Notes under the pieces: generated by a model
Database searches by the model: none
The model's input: the letters and a program-made list of their open reading frames with translations, nothing else
What the model was told of the DNA's origin: nothing
Position numbers and translations under genes: made by a program
Origin: Wolfiporia cocos
Taxonomy: Eukaryota; Basidiomycota; Agaricomycetes; Polyporales; Phaeolaceae
Direction: 5' to 3'
NCBI GenBank assembly: GCA_029448655.1
Contig: JACCLO010000018.1
Span: 62,001-126,000 of the forward strand
DNA: 64,000 bases
Shown here: positions 1-9,561 of the stretch, piece by piece
Layout: each line of letters starts with the position of its first letter
How positions within the stretch are numbered: position 1 is the first letter of the stretch

Positions 1-323
1 GATGAGAGATATGTGCCCTAAGGCATGGTCGAATATAATGAGTCTGAGGAGACATCCTCAGACTCTCAGGTTTATATACATCACAGTAGTGCTGTAATCC
101 TAAGTAGATACCCTTGCCCTAAAGCAATGTGGCCTGTGCACATGCACCTACCGGTCAAGCTCTAGAACACTTACATAACCTATGATGTAATTGGGACTAG
201 CCACATGCTAACTAGTATGGAGATATGCACCAGTAATGGCACGCATGTGATGGTGTATCTGGAGGTCGAGGGTTCAATTCCCAGTGTAAAAAAATGGTGA
301 GGCATCACCAGAAAACCATGACA
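1..323 (-). repeat. Partial solo LTR at left edge
   Basis: The right end closes with ACCATGACA, the mirror of the TGTCA starts of other LTRs in this window. On the minus strand a TATATAAA box is followed by a GC-rich hairpin (GAGTCTGAGG..CCTCAGACTC), the core-promoter layout seen in most LTRs here. The left part lies outside the window, so no target-site duplication can be tested. Confidence 0.55.
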
Positions 324-623
324 GAGCAATGCCAGGAGCACCTGTCATCATTGGATCAGGTGCAAAAAATTTACTTGTGCACTTGCAGATCTCACTGACC
401 ATGATGTGAGCAGCAGTGAATCTATGATTGGGGCAGGAACTACACTACATTGTGATCTGTGAAATGACTAAATGTAGCAATGCCTTGCACTGTGCAAATT
501 GCTTGCAGTGGAAATGATCCTCATGCTTGCAGGCCATGGGATGTATTCAGAGAATTGTTGAAAAAGGGGAACTACACATGACCCGATTCCCCACATCCTC
601 CTGCAGGGGGGAAGGCATGAACT
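324..623. other. CpG-poor stretch without a clear gene
   Basis: I see no coherent reading frame or terminal repeat. It may be upstream exon or intron sequence of the decayed gene whose exon begins near 624. Confidence 0.3.
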
Positions 624-1042
624 GAATGGGCTAGTGCACTATACAAAACCCTCACTGAAGAAGAGAAGGCCGAGTTGCAAGAGCTAGTGCAGAAGCGACA
701 TCATGAAATGATGCATACACCTGCAGAGATGGAGGCAAAGCTAGGTGCCGAAGAGTATGAATGCACAAGGTGAGTGGTGGTGATTTGAGCACACCGTGAT
801 ATTTTTGTTGATACAGTCACAGACAAGCAAACCCTGCCAAATTGCTGGGGCACCAACAATAATTTTTAGAGGAATTCTGAGCATGGATATGAACTCGGAC
901 AGCTCGAAAATGTCTAAAACCGGTAGAATCAGATTTTTCCCACACCTTTTAAGAACCACCAATTTTTGGGACCCAAAAATTTGCTAGGTGCCCGTAGGTT
1001 TAGCAGAATATGAGTGCTTTCAGCACAAGATACATCATAATA

Positions 1043-4000
1043 TTAGTTCAATACAGACTCTATTGTAAGCATTGCTTGCTGTGAGACAGACTGATGCTGC
1101 TTTTGCTTTCCGACTGCCCATGCAGCTGCCTTTCCTGTGAGCCCAAGGCAATAAACACTCATGAAGTGCCATGAATGGTTAATGAACCAATGGATGACTT
1201 TGACAGGACAAGCATCAAGTACCTCCAGTGAAACACGTTTGGCAAGTGAAAATTTTGGTTTTGAGATTTCATGATAGCAATGCTTGCACCAACCCCAGTA
1301 CTTGATGGTATCTAATATGAGTATAATCTGATGAGAGAGGTTGTAAACATACCATTTCAATGGGATTGAGCTCACAGTGAAATTTTGGAAGGAAAATACA
1401 TTCATGACCAGCATCCTTTATAACTTTCTCAAGCATCGACTGCTGATTAGTGAAGTCATCCTGTTGACTGAGCAGCCATGCCATACAGCAGCCAGTGTTC
1501 TCAAAGAGACAGAAAGGTGAGCACTTTGCATGTAAGTTCTGCACATTGAAACCATGCTTCTCGAACACTGTCTTCAGGCCTTTTGGCTCACCAGTGAGAG
1601 TTGTCATCTTCTGAGGATGGCCATGGAATTCAGCAGTGGGATTCGTCATTGGAATGACTGTATCACGTTGTTTGTGCTGTTTGCCCCCATCGGATTTGTT
1701 CATGTCAAATGCACAGAGTGCATCTGGTGGCAGTGCAGCATGATTGGATGACTGGTTGAAGATCCAAACCACCTGCTTGTCTGGGTGAAGCTCATCATGA
1801 ATCACAATTGCTGCTTTAACTTGTGCCAATAGCTGGGCACTGTCCCACCAAGCATAAGCATTGGTACCAGGATAGATCACCTGCCATGCATCCTTCACAA
1901 TCTCTCCACTGTTGTCATGGATAACAAGTCTCCCAGTTGCTTCACAGATAAAATCCGACACATGGATGAGGCACCCTTGCCCTTTCTTTCTCAGTGGCTG
2001 CTCGCCATCTCAAAGCCTGAGCATTCATCTTCATATCAGCATCTACACTTGATTCACTTCTCTGGACTTACCATAGATTGTGAGTTTTGTCATTAGCATG
2101 GAAAATTGACTTGTCATGAAAATAGGCAATAACCTCTTTCTCCCCTGCACTCAGGGATGGCTTAACACAACTGAGCTCTGGGCCCTTGTACTTTGTCATG
2201 TGCTTTTTGAAGTGCTCCATCGCAGGTAAGAAAACGTCATTTCAATACTTCACAATGTCACTGTATTCATGCCCATCCATATAGATTCCTTTTTGCACCA
2301 CTGTTCACCTCCATCCCGTAGAGTTTCAGTCAACTATCTTAATCTGCCAACTGCCCTTCGCTTAAGAAATGGCAGTTGCGAGCTAGGTTTGCATGCAGAT
2401 TAATCTACTGTGACAATAAAATGATACATCTAGGATTCGAACCAAGGAACTTAGCACCGATGAGAATAAGAGCATCGCAGCATAATTAGCCAACTGAGCC
2501 ATAGTGGCAACAATTTCTTTTAATCAATTAAAATATATATAACACAAATTTTACACACAATTTTCGCAAATCATCAAGACAACTAACTGCTACAACAAGC
2601 ATAAAGAAATAAATGATAGTGGTAGCTTGATTTATCATGCCTGACCTGGAGCAACTCACCATGGGAAAGCTGAATGCACTGGAATCACAGGTCTTTAGAG
2701 GCAGATTCATTTGTATTTGTGTTATGGAGGATGTTAAACCGCAAAAATGAAGTTTACAAAATATTCTATATATTGCTTAAAGTGTGCAGACACTAGTTGC
2801 ACTGTAGCTCAGTTGGCTAATGTATGCTGCGATGCTCTTATTCTCATCTGTGCTAAGGTCCTTGGTTCAAATCCTGGATGTATCATTTTATTGTCGCAGT
2901 AGATTAATCTGCTGCAGCTAGCAGATTAATCTGCGTGCAAACCTAGCTCGCAACTGCTATTTCTTAAGCGAAGGGCAGTTGGCAGATTAAGATAATTGAC
3001 TGAAGTCCCTCCCATCCCAGCTTAATCAACCATCTCCATGCTGTGCATATGCTTAGTGGCTTTGCAGGGATTATGCTGAGGTCAGGAAGGATTGTGGAGT
3101 TCAGTGATTTCTGGAGACTGTGAGGTGTGACCTTTCCAGTGGGTTGGGCAGTGAGCCACTCCCTTTTGTGGCTTTGTACACCTTCATTGTGCAGCCATGA
3201 GTGAGTATTGGATGAGCCGCCATGCTTCTCGATGGGAAGCTGTTCGAAAACCTGGTAGTGGTGTGCCAATGCATGAACACGGTGGGCAAACCAATTTCCA
3301 TGGCCCTCATGCCACTGATAGGCAATCTGCATGCTTGCATCCATTACAGAGAATCCCTTGAGCTGCAGTGTTGCAAAGCTTGAGAGAATGAGGAGCTGAT
3401 TCACTTGGATAAGAGGTAATGTCCTGCTCTTGTGCCATAGGTCTTCCTTGATCTGTGCTCGCAGCAATGACCAATCTTGGACCTCGCTGTGCCCATGTGA
3501 TTCCTCGACAAGTTCATCCTCCCAATCTGCATTCTCGCTACCAATCTCCCCATCACTGTGGTTCCTGATGACATCACTATCACCCATACACTCATTGCTT
3601 TCGCTGTCTTCACCCTGTGGTTCACATTCTAAACCTGAGCTCTCACTTGTACGTCCATGATTGCTGCCGTCCATAGGCTCTGAAATGTCCACCTTGATCA
3701 CCAATGGCACCTGCAGGGAATATCGAGAGCCCAGCTCCGAAATCCTTCGGATAGAGACACCTATGAGCCCCTTAAATCCATACTGATCAAGGTTTGTCTG
3801 ACCAATCCACCGTTTCTTATGCCTCTGCTGTGAGCAGAGCGATTTGCTCATATCGTCTGGACCTGTCACATATTCTCGCAGCCATATGGCTGAAGTGCAC
3901 TCAGCATAAGCTCTTATGCCCAACTCTGGCTGACTGTGAGTGAATCTCACCTTTCTGCTTGGCCTGACATCTGACAACTCTTGCTCTTAGGCTTGGAGGG

Positions 4001-4332
4001 ATCCAATCAGGATCTTCCTCTTCTGATTTCATGAGGAGCTGTGCCAGCTGAATCCCAAAGTCCTCATCATCCAATTCATCCCAGTTGTCCTCCCCTCCAG
4101 ACTCAGAGTCAGAACTATTGTCTAGATTTAAGTCCAATTTATAACCAGTCTGTTCCTTGGAGACACTAAGCTGACAATCTGACTTGTCATCTGCAGAACT
4201 GGGAGACTGAGACTGATGTGAATGGGTGAGAATCTTAGGAAACGGTGCACTCAAAGCTTCTGAGGATCTAGATGTTTGATTGCATAGACCAGAAGTGTTC
4301 CTTGCTTTCTTTGGGGGGCAACCACAACCCAT
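1043..4332 (-). pseudogene. DDE transposase (IS630/Tc1-like), broken
   Basis: The gene reads on the minus strand from an ATG near 4332 (N-terminus MGCGCPPKKARNTSGLCNQ, basic and probably nuclear) through a central part at about 3900-3010 containing QIAYQWHEGHGNWF and TPHSLQKSLNSTILPDL. It resumes at 2317 after the inserted foldback element and runs on to 1043. The catalytic part includes IFNQSSNHAALPPDAL (the first Asp of the usual IFDQSSNH appears lost) and LPKFHCELNPIEM followed by a WGWCKHCYHE segment after a frame change. At the 2318 junction the frame reads LGWR then TGA, as expected from a CGA codon deaminated at CpG. Several Arg positions of the family appear as Cys or His. Assignment to this basidiomycete transposase family is from memory and strong; activity is excluded. 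Confidence 0.75.
2318..3007. mobile_element. Foldback element F1 with head-to-head tRNA-like arms
   Basis: About 200-bp inverted arms (2318-2518 and 2805-3007) flank a 290-bp centre. Each arm contains a tRNA-like Pol III promoter pointing outward: left arm on the minus strand, right arm on the plus strand (TAGCTCAGTTGG as A box, GGTTCAAATCC as B box near 2868). The ends read GTAGAGTTTCAGTC and GACTGAAGTC. The flanks carry a near-perfect 10-11 bp duplication (CCTCCATCCC at 2308-2317 and CCTCCCATCCC at 3008-3018), and excision restores the transposase frame. The same termini occur in F2 at 51604-52268. Confidence 0.75.
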
Positions 4333-4798
4333 GGTTGAGAGATGGCAGTCAGAGGGATCCAGCTATGAGAATGTTTTTCAGCATCATTGACACATCATGC
4401 CCATGTTATAATTGCATATTCAGACTCGTGCTGATGAGAGCTACTGATTCATATATTTCTCGTGATTTTTACGAATTTATTTTAGCACCTGCCAATTTTT
4501 GACCCCTCAAATAATAAAATCGACTTTTTAAGAAATTGGCTCATACAATCTGGGTTGCCATTCTGTACACAGAGTGCCAGATGCTGTATGTAATGTTTGC
4601 ACTACTCTATTAGAACCAGAGAATTAGGTCCCAAAGTTTGGCGAGGTTTGCTTGTATGCAACTGTAGCCATACAGGAGGGCGGCTGGAATGGAGACTGCA
4701 ATTCAGCTGACTGCAGAGCATTGGGAGAAGCAAACAGACTGGGTGGGCACAATCATGATGACTGGACTTGATGAGAATGGCTATGTTACAATGTACAT

Positions 4799-5066
4799 GT
4801 GAGTCCACCACATACTATGTGGAAAGTTTACTAACAATGTACTAGTCACAATATGGGTTCAAACCATGCAAATCAAAATTTTGAACAGACACTGTGTGAA
4901 GAAGCAGGCTTGTCACTAGGATGTATATGTGGTACCCTGTTCCACTTTGGCCAGGACATTTTTGATCATAAGTGATTCGTCCTGGGATTAGCTGATGGCT
5001 AACAAGCAGATACTAGCCACTCCCTCAATGTGATATGTACCCACCACGGGCATAGGAACTTCATCC
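4799..5066. other. No gene seen
   Basis: CpG-poor sequence downstream of a GTGAGT donor. No frame or repeat stands out. Confidence 0.3.
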
Positions 5067-6090
5067 TTGTCATTGATGGACTCAGGAGTTACTGCACTTA
5101 TGGAAGAAGAAGTCAACTGGAGATCGCTGTTGTCCACCAGCTCACCTGTGCCATCACCAGCTGCCCTTGGCACAGAGACACCAGAGATCCATGCTGTGCC
5201 CCCACCAACCATGGTACTCATGCCACTCAAAACCAAGGGAGCAACAGAGTCAGCAAGCTCACTGGTGCCATCACCAGAACCTGAGGCAGTGCTGGTGTTG
5301 TCACCTACTCTCTCACGGTTGCCAACCACCCTTGTCATGGTCATGCAACAGTCCCATGCAGAGCCCTCATCAGGTACTGCACTCATACAAGTAGAACCCA
5401 AGTGTCACAGAAAATCTGTGACATCCCTGACCCCTTTCATAGCCTCTTCCACCCCGGCTCAAACACAGGGCTTTATGACTACTCTTGTATGTTTATCCAC
5501 TGCACCATGGTCTACTTAGCCAGTGGGCATGTGACCTCTAAAGATTAGATAGTACTTAGCATCTAGATTACCCCGGCCCAGTAGTTAGGATAGCTACTAT
5601 GATATATGTGGATCATATCTATATGCGCACAGACCAGGCCTTTAGGGCAACTACTTAGTTTAGGTACTGCTGGTCTGCTATGTATATAACCTATGCGTTC
5701 TGAGGTCTTATACCTCAGAACAATCAATCTCAACTCTGGGCACATTTGCCCTCAGTCTGCTTATGCTCTCTCTACTTGCGTGCACCTTGACATTCATCAA
5801 CACCCTTAGTCTTTCACCCTCATCTTGCTAGTCTGGTACTACCTTGTGCCGACATGCTAGGCTTGGGCCCTAGGGGGCCTCTTGTAGATGACATGCTGAG
5901 TATTCTGTGTCACCAAGCTAGCATCAGTACCATCCTTGACATTGTCAGTCACACCCATGGAGCACTCTGCAGTTGCTAGCAGCACTATCCCAATTAATAG
6001 CTCTCCCCACTTGAAGCACAAAAAGATGGCCTCTGCTAAGCTGTGTGATCCAAATCAGTGCATGACTGCCACTTGTTACGTAGACACAAG
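5067..6090 (+). pseudogene. Remnant of a Pro/Ser/Thr-rich coding sequence, split by a solo LTR
   Basis: The frame from 5067 is open up to the solo LTR at 5403. When the LTR and one copy of its CCAAG duplication are set aside, the same frame continues from about 5918 (LASVPSLTLSVTPMEHS..) to a stop near 6090. The encoded protein is low-complexity, rich in Ser, Pro, Thr and Glu, with no recognisable domain. It may be the 3' part of the decayed gene at 624-4798, or a separate remnant. The opposite strand is also open over part of this stretch, so the coding strand is not certain. Confidence 0.35.
5403..5912 (+). repeat. Solo LTR (510 bp)
   Basis: Starts TGTCACAG and ends CTGTGTCA, flanked by a perfect 5-bp duplication CCAAG (5398-5402 and 5913-5917). 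It contains TATATAACC followed by the hairpin TTCTGAGGTCTTATACCTCAGAA, the core-promoter layout common to the LTRs here. Confidence 0.88.
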
Positions 6091-6439
6091 CTAATTAGTT
6101 TTGATAGTGATGAGGAGTCAGAGGGTCTGAGAAAAGCAAGAAGGAGGTAAACTCATGATTACAATGTGAAATGCTGCAAAATGTCATGTTGTCATGAAGG
6201 TCAGAAAATGACACATCAAGAGCAAATGATTTTGTACAGGCTGTATATAGATCATTTAAAAAGCGAACAAATATTCACAGGACACAGAATAAAGATAACC
6301 CATCAAGGTGGGCAGCAGCAAGGGCAGTGAGATAGGATGAGGATGGACATTGTTGATGGGTGAGCAGATGGGTTCTGAGAACTAATGGCATCAGTAGGAA
6401 TGGTATCTACCCAGATGATCTCAAGGGGCGTGAACACTG
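6091..6439. other. No gene seen
   Basis: CpG-poor, moderately AT-rich sequence with no convincing frame. It leads into the tandem repeats. Confidence 0.3.
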
Positions 6440-6925
6440 ATGATGGACTACAACTTGTTTGAGTAGGTATTGTCGCAGATGACTTGGATTCTGCTGACAA
6501 GGTATAAATATCGGTCCGCATGTGCAACGAGCAGGTAGAGCGAACATACCCTGACTGACAATGGACCATGATTTGTTTGAGTAAGTGTCATTGCAAATGA
6601 CTTAAATTCTGCTGAGGAGGTATAGATATTGGTCTGTGCATGCAATGAGTGGGTAGAGCAAACATACCCTGACTGACGATGGACCACAATTTATTGGAGT
6701 AGGTGTCATTGTAGATGATCAGCGAGGAGTCTCATCAGTGGGTGAGGGGCAGATATCGGTCTGTATGTGCAGCCAGTAAGAATATGTGCTGGCTGATGAT
6801 GGACCATATGTATGTCAGCCTGTGCCACAAGATTTATTGGAGTAGGTGTTGTCACAGATGACTAGGATTCTGCTGATGAAGTATAGATATTGGTCTGTGT
6901 GTGCAATGAGTGGGTAGTGAACTGT
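6440..6925. repeat. Imperfect tandem repeat, unit about 120-130 bp
   Basis: At least three diverged units share GGTGTCATTG-like and GATTCTGCTGA segments, a GGTATAGATATTGGTC block, and AACATACCCTGACTGAC followed by ATGGACCA. Units begin near 6455, 6575 and 6695, with a further partial unit near 6835. No coding potential is obvious. Confidence 0.65.
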
Positions 6926-7104
6926 CTTAAACAACAAGTGGAACCAGTATTGTCTAACCTAGCCTAGAGCAAAATGCCCCACATGAACTGCAATCACATG
7001 AACTCTGGTGTGGAGCAAACCAAGGCTAAGTTAGTGAGCTTTACTGCTATTATACAATATGCAGGTATATAGACTGACAAAGAAAGTGGGCAGGGCATGC
7101 ACAC
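6926..7104. other. Spacer between tandem repeats
   Basis: No gene or repeat recognised. Confidence 0.3.
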
Positions 7105-7235
7105 TAGAGGAAGAAATGCATTGACAAACAAAGCAAGCAGGTAAACTACCACCAGGTGAATGAATGCATTGACAAACAAAGCAAGCAGGGCAAGTACATC
7201 AGGGCAAAGAAATGCATTGACAAACAAAGCAAGTG
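7105..7235. repeat. Short tandem repeat, unit about 50 bp
   Basis: The block ATGCATTGACAAACAAAGCA occurs three times (near 7117, 7164 and 7211), separated by diverged spacers of about 27 nt. A coding origin is unlikely. Confidence 0.75.
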
Positions 7236-7775
7236 GGCAACATAGTGCTAGTGTGATCACACTAAGGGACGAGATGCAAGGGGAGAGCAAGAAACCACCA
7301 TTATCAGCAGGATTGATGAATGGGTGCAGTGAAGGGGGGGAGGGTGGGAGCAGGGGCAGGCATCATCATCAGGATGGGTGAGTGCAGACAGCATTGATTG
7401 CTAGAGATTTCATTTGATGGATTTGGCAGAGCACAAACATGCCCTGGCTGACAATCTGTTGTGGACAGCACCCATGACAAATGACACAGTAGATCCACAC
7501 CAGTACCTTGATACTGTATCAGTTGAATGATGATGCAGTTTTGTTATATGCAGTGTGGTAGCCAATCTTGTGGGGCTCAATGTTGGGTGGCTTGATCTGG
7601 CTTGATCTACAGCAACTTAATCTAGAGCAGATTGATCTGAAGATGCATAGTCTTTGGCAATTTGATCTGCAATTTGCACTGGGTAAGTATGCATAGGAGA
7701 GATGATATTTGTACTCTTAACATATCTTCACAAGTACTGGTGGCAGAGTGGTATGCATATGTATGTACAGTCACT
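7236..7775. other. No gene seen
   Basis: Contains a G-rich run near 7334-7360 and several TTGATCT/CTTGATC repeats at 7590-7665. No coherent frame. Confidence 0.3.
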
Positions 7776-8436
7776 TGTCACAGTATGTTTGTGGCTCACT
7801 CCCAGGTCAGGCAGCAGGGGGGGGATATGTGTGTTAGGCCCCGCTACCTCACTGATCACCCGCGTGCCCTTTGATTCTCCGTTACACATGACTCATTAGA
7901 TTATCAGCACCTCACAGGGGTAGGCGCATGTGCTAGGGTACACCACGTTTTAGGTCACCTGATATGTTACTTGTAGCATTACTTGTACGGTCACCTACTG
8001 ACACAGACAGCAACTCATACCGTGTCATCCTAACACCGCTATCCAAGGTCCTAACGTGTAGACGTCTTGGTGTGATACCGTATGGCTGAAGGCTCAGACT
8101 AACATGTCAGAGAGTGGCTCAGCTAGCAGGCACATGAGGTGGTAGAGATGTTGTAAGAGGGACAAGTCCCCATCGTCGAGAATGTCAAGCATGAGGTTGT
8201 AAGACCTCATGCACTAACCTATATACATGCCATGCCTGTCTACAATGACCATGAGTACCACAACTGACTTATAGATCACCTGATACTTGGTACACGGAGC
8301 CATTGGTTCGACCCCCCACATGCCACAGTAGAAAACTGTGACACCTACATTACGTCTAGTGCGTGGCGCACAGACCTCTACATTAGGGTAGGCTAGATAC
8401 TTAGCGCTTTCCACACTTGTACATATACTGCAGTGA
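7776..8436 (+). repeat. Truncated LTR carrying a nested solo LTR
   Basis: Begins TGTCACAGTATG and resembles the LTR at 56726-57335 (shared blocks around GGGGTAGGC, CACGTTT and GCGCACAGACC). It is interrupted by the solo LTR at 7999-8343 and ends abruptly just past its TATA-like site, where an E1-family LTR fragment starts at 8437. The 3' part is missing. Confidence 0.6.
7999..8343 (-). repeat. Solo LTR (345 bp)
   Basis: Reads TGTCACAG..CTGTGTCA on the minus strand with a perfect 5-bp duplication CCTAC on both sides (7994-7998 and 8344-8348). The minus strand has GTATATAGG then the hairpin CATGAGGTCTTACAACCTCATG. It is nested in the older LTR at 7776-8436. Confidence 0.88.
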
Positions 8437-8842
8437 TGTTACAGGTCGTATACCCGTTCTTCATATACTCAAATCGCGAGTATAATTCTCCGGCACATTA
8501 CCGCTCCTAGTAACTGCCAGGCAAATAATACCGATGTATTAGGCCTTCAACTTCCTGAGTGCACGACTCCTTGTAGGGTTCAGTATTCAATATGCATTAG
8601 AGAATATATCGGGGTTCTAGCAAGTACTTGATAGGAATATCAATACTTGCCTAAGTCCAAGAAGCGGTTTGTATGCTTTGAGGACTTAGTCGTTCTGGAC
8701 TCGATAAGCTATACTGGAGCTTGGTTTCCCAAGTTTGAGAGCGAGTATAAGACTTCTTGTTTATACAACAAGGTCAAGCTGAAGAGCCTCGACTTAGTTA
8801 CATTGGTTTATATACTATGCTAGGTTTCTGGAGTCCTGTCTG
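8437..8842 (-). repeat. LTR fragment of the E1 family
   Basis: Starts TGTTACAGG and follows the E1 LTR for about 400 bp with clear divergence (shared TATACAACAAGGTC.AGCTGAAGAG and TTTATATACTA blocks). It stops where the 3' LTR of E1 begins at 8843. The missing remainder is not found at the far side of E1. Confidence 0.7.
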
Positions 8843-9550
8843 TGTTACGGGTTGAATACCCGTTCGTATATTCGAGTCGCGAATATAGATCGTTCTTCTG
8901 CACGTGGGCATATAGCCGTATGCAAGGCAAATGCTCGTTAGATGCCTTCAAGTCCTAGGTGAAGTTCCTAGGAGATCGTATAATATCCAATACGCGTTAG
9001 AGGATATAATCTGTTCAGGTGCGAGTCGAATAGAATATAAGACTTGCCTAAGTCCGAGAAGTCAGTGTGCACTTCGAGGACTTAGTCGTTCGGTTGCTCG
9101 AGTGAGAAATACTGAGCGTAGTTTCCTACGTTTGAGAACGAGTATAAGACTTCTTGTTTATACAACAAGGTCGAGCTGAAGAGCCTCGACAGTAAGTACA
9201 TGAGTTTATATACTACGTTGGGTTTTAGGGGTCAAGCCTGTCCCAGATGTCACCGATACTATCTACGCTATAGTACCAAATGTTTGATAGGTATGTAGTG
9301 ATATACCTGAGACGATAGATAGGAATGATGGCGGTTGAACGCCATCTATCAGCTAACAAACGATGAACATAAAACGGTGGCAGAGTTGGATCTGCCAAAG
9401 ATGAAACGCGCCCTATAGACTAGTACAACCGGGGATGCGCCCAGTAGAGTCACGAGTAGCCAGGGGAGTTGGTTGCGCAACAAGTCCCTGTATCGTATTC
9501 GTCCAATGGTGAGTTCTGTCGATATTCGAAAAATTAAAATAACCGTAACA
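8843..9550 (-). repeat. E1 3' LTR
   Basis: 708 bp, starting TGTTACGG and ending CCGTAACA in window orientation. Nearly identical to 17703-18410, which suggests recent insertion. Confidence 0.92.
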
Positions 9551-9561
9551 TCAGCCCCTCC

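Larger units (their letters stand above)
814..4664 (-). mobile_element. Tc1/mariner-type DNA transposon, decayed
   Basis: The ends are imperfect inverted repeats: left CAGTCACAGACAAGCAAACC, right GGTTTGCTTGTATGCAACTG. They are flanked by a TA dinucleotide on both sides (812-813 and 4665-4666), the target duplication of the IS630/Tc1/mariner superfamily. The element is 3851 bp, including a 690-bp foldback insertion at 2318-3007. It carries one transposase gene on the minus strand. Many codons changed by CpG decay plus an in-frame stop show it is inactive. Confidence 0.8.
624..4798 (+). pseudogene. Decayed gene fragment of unknown function, split by a transposon in its intron
   Basis: Two segments read as exons. 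624-769 encodes a charged helical stretch including KTLTEEEKAELQELVQKRH and ends at a GTGAGT donor. 4676-4798 follows a TACAG acceptor, stays in frame with the first exon and encodes QLTAEHWEKQTDWVGTIMM and onward to a second GTGAGT donor. The whole Tc1/mariner-type element at 814-4664 lies inside the intron (770-4675), so the reading frame survives across it. I do not recognise the product. The locus is CpG-poor, and neither the 5' nor the 3' end could be found, so I treat it as a remnant rather than a working gene. Confidence 0.4.

Noticed and set aside
7105..7235. Regular repeats with spacers as a CRISPR-like array
   Set aside because: Only three units, spacers are related to each other, and the DNA is fungal.
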